Below, in pieces: positions 59,095-64,000 of a stretch of 64,000 bases of DNA (positions are counted from its first letter, which is position 1; every line of letters begins with the position of its first letter). The DNA lies in assembly GCA_963771845.1 (NCBI GenBank), contig CAVYVC010000017.1, positions 1 to 64,000 of the forward strand, written 5' to 3'. The translations under genes were made by a program, and so were the position numbers. The notes beneath the pieces are model-generated. The model had not been told where the DNA came from. It did not search any database and was given only the letters and a program-made list of their open reading frames with translations. Source of the stretch: VAZQ01 sp963771845 (GTDB taxonomy: Bacteria; Pseudomonadota; Alphaproteobacteria; Rhizobiales; Xanthobacteraceae).

Positions 59095-60495
59095 ATGACA
59101 ATGAGGCCTGATCCTACCTTCCACGCATCCCCGAAGCTTGCGATGGAAGCTCCGCCGGAGAACTTCGCCTACACGTTGCTGCTCAGCCCCGATTTCTCGA
59201 AGCCCGACGCGCTCGCAGTAATCGACGTGAAGCCCAGTTCGCCCACATTTAGCCAAGTCGTGCACACGGTGACCATGCCCCACAAGGGCGACGAGTTCCA
59301 CCATTTCGGTTGGAACGCCTGCTCATCGGCATTATCGCCGCTCACCGGCCACGCGTTCCTCGAGCGGCGCTACCTGATCATCCCCGGGCTCCGCTCCTCG
59401 CGCATCTATATCGTGGATACGAAGCCGGATCCCACGAAGGCGAAAATCCACAAGATCATCGAGCCCGAGGAGGTGTTCAAGAAGACCGGTTACTCGCGGC
59501 CGCACACTATCCACTGCGGTCCGGAAGGCATCTACGTCAGCACGCTCGGCGGCGGTGGCAAGGATGGCACCAATGGGCCACCCGGCGTGTTTATCATGGA
59601 CTGCGAGACTTTCGACATCCTCGGCCGCTGGGAGATCGATCGCGGGCCCCAGAACCTGCATTATGATTTCTGGTGGAACTTGCCGCGCGACTACATGGTG
59701 ACAAGCGAGTGGGCGTTACCGCCGCAGTTCGAGAACGGGATCGTCCCGGAAGATCTGCTCTCGAACAAATATGGCCACCGGATCCATTTCTGGGATCTTC
59801 GAGCCCGGCGCAATGTCCAGACCATCGATCTTGGCGCCAACCACCAGATGGCCCTCGAAGTGCGTCCCGCGCACGATCCTGTTCGCGAGTACGGGTTTCT
59901 GGGCGTCGTGGTCGACACAACGAACCTCGAAGGCTCGATCTGGACCTGGTGGCGCGAAGGCGGCAAGTTTCACATCGAAAAGACGGCAACGATCCCGCCC
60001 GAGCCGGCATCCAAGGAGCAACTGCCACCCCTCCTGCAAGGGTTTGGCGCAGTGCCGCCGCTGGTGACCGACATTGACCTTTCCATGGATGACCGGTTCC
60101 TCTACGTCGCCTGCTGGGGAACCGGCGAGATGCGTCAGTATGACGTCACTGACCCGAAGAAACCCAAGCTTGCGGGCTCGGTCCACGTCGGCGGCATTGC
60201 TCGCCGCACACCGCATCCGAACGGCAAGGTGTGTGCAGGCGGTCCGCAAATGGTCGAGATCAGCCGTGACGGCAAGCGGGTGTACTGGACCAACTCGCTC
60301 TACTCGACGTGGGACAACCAGTTCTACCCCGACGGCATACCAGGCGTTGAGGTCATGGCCAATGCGAACGCGAGTGGCGGCTTCGAGCTGGCAAAAGACT
60401 ACTGGGTGAGCTTTCCTGATGGATATCGCGCACATCAGATCCGACTCGAGGGCGGTGACTGCTCGACGGATTCATTCTGCTATCCATCGGTTTAA
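59095..60495 (+). CDS. Selenium-binding protein / methanethiol oxidase family (SBP56)
   Basis: A 466-residue beta-propeller protein of PF05694. Start ATG 59095 with a GGAGGAA site; the longer frame has no site. Landmarks: Y-T-L-L-L-S-P-D-F-S-K-P-D-A, H-H-F-G-W-N-A-C-S-S (conserved His/Cys metal site), R-P-H-T-I-H-C-G-P and W-D-N-Q-F-Y-P, with H-Q-I-R-L-E-G-G-D-C-S near the end. Bacterial members oxidise methanethiol to formaldehyde, H2S and H2O2 using copper; human SBP56 has the same activity. No signal peptide is seen here, although some methanethiol oxidases are exported. The next gene is two bases away. Confidence 0.93.
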   Translation: MTMRPDPTFHASPKLAMEAPPENFAYTLLLSPDFSKPDALAVIDVKPSSPTFSQVVHTVTMPHKGDEFHHFGWNACSSALSPLTGHAFLERRYLIIPGLRSSRIYIVDTKPDPTKAKIHKIIEPEEVFKKTGYSRPHTIHCGPEGIYVSTLGGGGKDGTNGPPGVFIMDCETFDILGRWEIDRGPQNLHYDFWWNLPRDYMVTSEWALPPQFENGIVPEDLLSNKYGHRIHFWDLRARRNVQTIDLGANHQMALEVRPAHDPVREYGFLGVVVDTTNLEGSIWTWWREGGKFHIEKTATIPPEPASKEQLPPLLQGFGAVPPLVTDIDLSMDDRFLYVACWGTGEMRQYDVTDPKKPKLAGSVHVGGIARRTPHPNGKVCAGGPQMVEISRDGKRVYWTNSLYSTWDNQFYPDGIPGVEVMANANASGGFELAKDYWVSFPDGYRAHQIRLEGGDCSTDSFCYPSV

Positions 60496-60497
60496 AT

Positions 60498-61172
60498 TTG
60501 ACTGCAACGGATTGGACGCCCGCCGGCCTCTGGTTGGCGGTCGTCGCGAGCGGCCTCTATCACGGGGTGAACCCGGGAATGGGATGGCCGCTCGCCGTTT
60601 CCGCCGGGCTAATGGAAAGGAGTTCGCGCGCCCTCGTGCTGGCACTTTGGCCGCTGACGGTCGGCCATTTACTGGCAATGTTCGTGATGATCCTTCCGTT
60701 CGCGCTGCTGGTCGCCCTCCTCGAATGGCAGCATCAGATCCAGATCGGCGCCAGTCTCTTGGTGATCGGGTTTGGCATCTTCCGGTTCGTCAACCGACGC
60801 CATGCGCGGGTGCTGGCGCGGATACGACCGACCCAACTGGGACTCTGGTCCTTCGCCGTGGCAATCGCCCATGGCGCGGGACTGATGCTGGTTCCGATCT
60901 ATCTCGGTCTCTGCAGGACCGCCGACCTCGACAACGTACACGAGGCAGCGGGCGCGATCATAAACGCCAATCTGAATATGGCCGTCTTGGTCTCCGTCAT
61001 TCACTCGGTCGCGATGATCATGGCCGGCGGGTTCTTGGCGTTTCTGGTCTATCGCTACTTGGGTGTTAAATTCGTGTCGCGAAGCTGGTTCAATCTCGAT
61101 GCGACCTGGTCCTTCAGTCTCGTCTTGGTGGGCGCTCTATCGCTTGCGGTCAGCCTGGCGGGCCGATACTGA
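60498..61172 (+). CDS. Multi-pass membrane protein coupled to SBP56
   Basis: A 224-residue protein with six predicted helices (L-W-L-A-V-V-A-S-G-L-Y-H-G, T-V-G-H-L-L-A-M-F-V-M-I-L-P-F, I-G-A-S-L-L-V-I-G-F-G-I-F). A charged His motif G-L-Y-H-G-V-N-P-G-M-G-W-P and A-H-G-A-G-L recall HupE/NicO-like transporters, but the match is weak. TTG start at 60498, two bases after the SBP56 stop, so co-translated. A role in metal supply or sulfur-compound transport for SBP56 is inference. Confidence 0.72.
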   Translation: MTATDWTPAGLWLAVVASGLYHGVNPGMGWPLAVSAGLMERSSRALVLALWPLTVGHLLAMFVMILPFALLVALLEWQHQIQIGASLLVIGFGIFRFVNRRHARVLARIRPTQLGLWSFAVAIAHGAGLMLVPIYLGLCRTADLDNVHEAAGAIINANLNMAVLVSVIHSVAMIMAGGFLAFLVYRYLGVKFVSRSWFNLDATWSFSLVLVGALSLAVSLAGRY

Positions 61173-61204
61173 AGCCCTTTGATTCCCAGGTATAATTGGG
61201 CGGA

Positions 61205-61310
61205 TTATCGCGGTAGGCCGGCCCGAGCAAGCGCGTCACGCAGGCGCGACTTGTCTTCGCCCCGTCTCCAGACAAACCGCCCATCGATGTACACCGTGAT
61301 CGACAGCGCA
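61205..61310 (-). pseudogene. C-terminal stub, possibly of an amidohydrolase
   Basis: The minus strand reads V-Y-I-D-G-R-F-V-W-R-R-G-E-D-K-S-R-L-R-D then A-L-A-R-A-G-L-P-R and a stop. The V-x-V-D-G-R-x-V pattern is typical of amidohydrolase C-termini. No upstream part is present. Confidence 0.4.
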
Positions 61311-61415
61311 ACGAATACATGTGGATGCAATCGCTTCGACAGTTCGGTAAGGTGGCTTGCGCCAGCGGCGACTTTATCGTCCAATGACCGAATATTTGAA
61401 GAACCGGAGGGAGAA

Positions 61416-62441
61416 ATGCGCTCAGTGAATTGTGCAAGGCATCTGCGGGGCGGCGGTGCTGCGACATTGTGGCTCGCCCTGATGCTCGCCGGCGCGCAAG
61501 CCGCGGAAGAAAAAACCTATCCGATGAAGTTTACATTTCCCACCATCAACGATTCGCTGCACCAGCTCGCAAAGAGCTACGCAGCGGCAGTCGAAAAGGA
61601 CTCCGGCGGCCGTATCAAGCCGGAAATCTATCCGGCGAGCCAATTGGGGTCGATTCCGCGCCAGATCGAAGGCGTGCAATTCGGCGCGATCCAGTGCGCG
61701 ATCGTTCCCCCCGAGTTCTTTGTCGGGGTCGATGAGCGCTTCGAGCTGATGACGGCGCCGGGCCTTGTGACGTCGATGGAGCACGGACAGCGCCTAGCCG
61801 CGGACCCGGCGGTGCTCAAGCTCATGCTCGGGCTCGGCGCGAACAAGGGGTTGCGCGGCGTCGGACTGTTCAACATCACACCGTCTTCCATCATCGCAAA
61901 AAGCGCGATCAGGCATTTGTCTGATTTCAAAGGCAAGAAAATCCGTATCTTTGCTTCGGACTTTCAGACCACCGCCTTCAAGCGCCTCGGCGTAACGCCG
62001 GTCGCAATGACTCTGGGCGACGTGCTGCCGGCCATTCAGCAGGGCGCGATCGACGGCGCGCTTGCCGCCATCACCGTCTATGCGACGATGCAGTATCAGG
62101 ACGCCGCGAAATACGTCACCGAAACCGGCCAGCCTACGATCTTCGGCGTGATCGAGATCAGCCGGAAATGGTACGACTCGCTGCCAGCGGATTTGCAGCA
62201 GATCGTCGATCGCGATGGCGCCGCCGCGGCGACGGAAATCAATCCGTTTACAATCGCGTTCAATGCGCGCGTGCGGCAGATGTGGCTGGACAAGGGCGGT
62301 GAGCTCATCAGCCTGCCGGGCGGTGAGCAATCGGCCATGATGGAAACGCTGGCGAGCGTGGGCGAGGACGTTTCCAAATCGAAGCCCCAGCTCAGCGCCG
62401 GTTACGAGCTGGTCACGGAGGCCGCCAGACGCACACGGTAG
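61416..62441 (+). CDS. TRAP transporter solute-binding protein (DctP family)
   Basis: A 341-residue periplasmic binding protein starting ATG 61416 behind GGAGGGAGA. Signal peptide (A-T-L-W-L-A-L-M-L-A-G-A-Q-A-A-E). DctP features: A-A-V-E-K-D-S-G-G-R-I-K-P-E-I-Y-P-A-S-Q-L-G, F-K-G-K-K-I-R-I-F-A-S, Q-Q-G-A-I-D-G-A-L-A-A and D-L-Q-Q-I-V-D-R-D-G. It would capture an organic acid for a DctQM permease. The only DctM here is the truncated copy at 58736, so the system may be incomplete locally. Confidence 0.93.
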   Translation: MRSVNCARHLRGGGAATLWLALMLAGAQAAEEKTYPMKFTFPTINDSLHQLAKSYAAAVEKDSGGRIKPEIYPASQLGSIPRQIEGVQFGAIQCAIVPPEFFVGVDERFELMTAPGLVTSMEHGQRLAADPAVLKLMLGLGANKGLRGVGLFNITPSSIIAKSAIRHLSDFKGKKIRIFASDFQTTAFKRLGVTPVAMTLGDVLPAIQQGAIDGALAAITVYATMQYQDAAKYVTETGQPTIFGVIEISRKWYDSLPADLQQIVDRDGAAAATEINPFTIAFNARVRQMWLDKGGELISLPGGEQSAMMETLASVGEDVSKSKPQLSAGYELVTEAARRTR

Positions 62442-62449
62442 GGGTATGT

Positions 62450-62558
62450 CGTCATCCCGGGGCGCGGCCGAAGGCTGCGATCCCGGGATCCATAATCCCA
62501 GGCCGACTGTGGTTATGGATTCCGGGTTGCCTCGCTGCGCTCGACCCCCGGAATGACG
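62450..62558. terminator. Long palindromic bidirectional terminator
   Basis: Outer arms CGTCATCCCGGGG / CCCCCGGAATGACG and inner GGATCCATAA / TTATGGATTCC arms form one long hairpin between the convergent dctP and ligase genes. This type of palindrome is common in Bradyrhizobiaceae intergenic regions. Confidence 0.72.
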
Positions 62559-62565
62559 GCCGTGT

Positions 62566-63801
62566 TCAGTCCACCGGCCGCTCGTCGGCAATGACCTTGC
62601 CGTCGTTCGGCAGCGTGCCCGGCGAGACCAACTGAACGTCTCCGCGCAGTTTCGTCACGGATTGCATCGTGGCGGCGACCGCGCTCTGCAACGCCTCGAT
62701 CGGACCAGCGGTTTCCGCCATCAACGTCATGACGTCCTGCTCGTTGCTGCGCGTGACGACGAGCCGCACGCGGCCGAGCTCGGGATGACGACGCGCCAAT
62801 TCCGCCACCTGCCTGGGGTGCACGAACATGCCCTTGACCTTGGTCGTCTGGTCGGCACGGCCCATCCAGCCGGCAATGCGCATGTTGGTGCGGCCGCAGG
62901 GCGAGCGTCCCGGCATCAGCGCTGTAAGATCGCCCGTCGCGATGCGGATCATGGGATAATCCGGATTGAAAGACGTCACCACGACCTCTCCCACTTCGCC
63001 CGCGGGAACGGGATCGCCGGTGCCCGGCCGCACGATCTCGAGCAGCAGGTTTTCATTGACAATCATGCCTTCGCGCGCGTCGCTCTCATACGCGATGACG
63101 CCGAGCTCGGCGGTCGCGTAGCACTGGAGCACCTTGACGCCGCGCGCGGAGAGCTCCTGGCGCAGCGATCCCGGCAGCGCCGCGCCTGAGACGAGGCCGC
63201 GCTTGAGCGAAGAAACATCCTTGCCGGCCTTCGCCGCCGCGTCGAGCAAGATCTTCAGAAAATCGGGAGTGCCGGCATAGCCTGCCGGCTTGAGATGGGC
63301 GATGGCTTCGATTTGCTGCTCGGTGTTGCCGGTGCCGCCGGGAATCACCGCGCAGCCCAGCGTTTGCGCACCCGACTCCATGATGAAACCGCCGGGCGTG
63401 AGATGATAGGCAAAGCAGTTGTGCACCACATCGCCCGGGCGAAAGCCGGCAGCAAACAGCGCGCGCGCGGCGCCCCAGAAATCCGAACCCATGCCTTGCG
63501 GCTCAAAGATCGGACCGGGCGACATCAGCAGCCGGCGCATGTGTCCGGGCGCGGTGACATTGAAATCTCCGAATGGGGGCCGCTCGCGCTGCTTCGTTGC
63601 AAGCTCCGCCTTGCGCAGTATCGGGAGCTTCGCGAGATCCACGCGCGAGGTCACGCCGTTGGCCGCGATGCCGCTCAACTGCTCCTGCCATCCCGATGCG
63701 CTCAAGGCAAGCGCGATGAGATCGGGCAAGCGGCCGCACAGGGCCTGCTCGCGTTCCTGTGGATCGCGCGTTTCAAGCTCGTCGTAATGGTCGAGCGGCA
63801 T
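62566..63801 (-). CDS. Phenylacetate-CoA ligase-like AMP-forming enzyme
   Basis: A 411-residue adenylate-forming enzyme: N-terminal Y-D-E-L-E-T-R-D-P-Q-E-R-E, L-P-I-L-R-K-A-E-L, Y-A-G-T-P-D-F-L-K, Y-A-T-A-E-L-G-V-I-A-Y, G-E-V-V-V-T-S-F-N-P-D-Y-P-M-I-R-I-A-T-G-D and G-R-A-D-Q-T-T-K-V-K-G-M-F-V. The layout matches PaaK-like ligases, which make aryl-acyl-CoA. The usual P-loop (S-S-G-T-T-G-x-P) is replaced by M-S-P-G-P-I-F-E-P-Q-G, so the enzyme has diverged. Substrate unknown. A branched-chain transporter gene seems to lie upstream. Confidence 0.88.
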   Translation of the reverse strand: MPLDHYDELETRDPQEREQALCGRLPDLIALALSASGWQEQLSGIAANGVTSRVDLAKLPILRKAELATKQRERPPFGDFNVTAPGHMRRLLMSPGPIFEPQGMGSDFWGAARALFAAGFRPGDVVHNCFAYHLTPGGFIMESGAQTLGCAVIPGGTGNTEQQIEAIAHLKPAGYAGTPDFLKILLDAAAKAGKDVSSLKRGLVSGAALPGSLRQELSARGVKVLQCYATAELGVIAYESDAREGMIVNENLLLEIVRPGTGDPVPAGEVGEVVVTSFNPDYPMIRIATGDLTALMPGRSPCGRTNMRIAGWMGRADQTTKVKGMFVHPRQVAELARRHPELGRVRLVVTRSNEQDVMTLMAETAGPIEALQSAVAATMQSVTKLRGDVQLVSPGTLPNDGKVIADERPVD

Positions 63802-63940
63802 CCGTTCGCGCCGTAGATTTAGAGTGTGTCCGGTGATGTTGATGCAATCTCGGTTGACCTCTCCCCGCAGGCCCCCACAGGGCAGAGGTGCGCACGCTGC
63901 AAGGCGGCGGCATGCTCGGCATCATCGGAACCTGATGTGA

Positions 63941-64000
63941 TCACGCCAGCCAGCGCTTGCGGCGGCGATAGTGCTTGCCCTCGCGGAACGATTTGCGTTT
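63941..64000 (-). CDS. Transporter gene, C-terminus only (cut by window edge)
   Basis: The last 19 residues read F-R-E-G-K-H-Y-R-R-R-K-R-W-L-A before TGA at 63941. This R-R-R-x-R-W-L-A tail is typical of branched-chain amino-acid ABC permeases in this group. The rest is outside the window. Confidence 0.5.
   Translation of the reverse strand, partial: KRKSFREGKHYRRRKRWLA

Overview
The window looks like a chromosomal accessory region of a Hyphomicrobiales alphaproteobacterium of the Bradyrhizobium / Rhodopseudomonas / Pseudolabrys type. The evidence is the large paralogous set of orphan Tat-exported substrate-binding proteins of the ABC_sub_bind family (Pfam PF04392, starts of the M-R-R-R-E/D-F-I type, ends D-E-V-I-E), an HWE histidine kinase, TRAP and TAXI binding proteins, and high GC outside one block. 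The genus is inference.

Layout. 1-13.9 kb: a TIR pseudogene, HWE kinase, CPBP protease, two ABC_sub_bind genes, a complete two-ORF IS (5914-8026, CTAG target duplication), small envelope genes, an L,D-transpeptidase, a DedA-rhodanese fusion and a Tat-exported aldo/keto reductase. 14-23.4 kb: a recombined block of ABC_sub_bind genes and fragments with conserved 5' leader repeats and 3' tail repeats. Two near-identical 643-nt group II introns without a reverse transcriptase ORF lie here, one of them inside a tail repeat. 23.8-33.6 kb: an alpha/beta hydrolase, a tautomerase, a catabolic cluster (amidohydrolase, 2-hydroxyacid dehydrogenase, M24 peptidase; two of the three frameshifted), binding proteins and many gene stubs. 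33.6-45.7 kb: an SPFH protein, cold-shock protein, YecA/SEC-C protein, a 1111-residue nuclease-helicase with seven helicase-associated repeats, a CHRD protein and a HAMP-GAF histidine kinase.

45.8-58.7 kb differs in composition, being AT-rich in its middle, and has plasmid/phage-type content mostly on the minus strand: HNH nuclease, PcfJ-like protein, DUF6899-like protein, primase-polymerase, ribbon-helix-helix protein, ParB-MT-A70 fusion, VWA protein, VapE-like ATPase and small coupled ORFs. An iteron-like array and stable hairpins sit between them. It ends against a truncated TRAP permease (DctM) gene. No integrase was found, so it may be an integrated plasmid/satellite or an assembly join.

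58.7-64 kb returns to host-like sequence: a selenium-binding/methanethiol oxidase protein with a coupled membrane protein, a TRAP DctP protein, a convergent palindromic terminator, a phenylacetate-CoA-ligase-like enzyme and the last residues of a probable transporter gene.

The strongest unusual signals are the ORF-less intron pair tied to the tail repeat, the cassette-like flanks of the ABC_sub_bind genes, the nuclease-helicase-HA protein, and the replication module with its repeat array.
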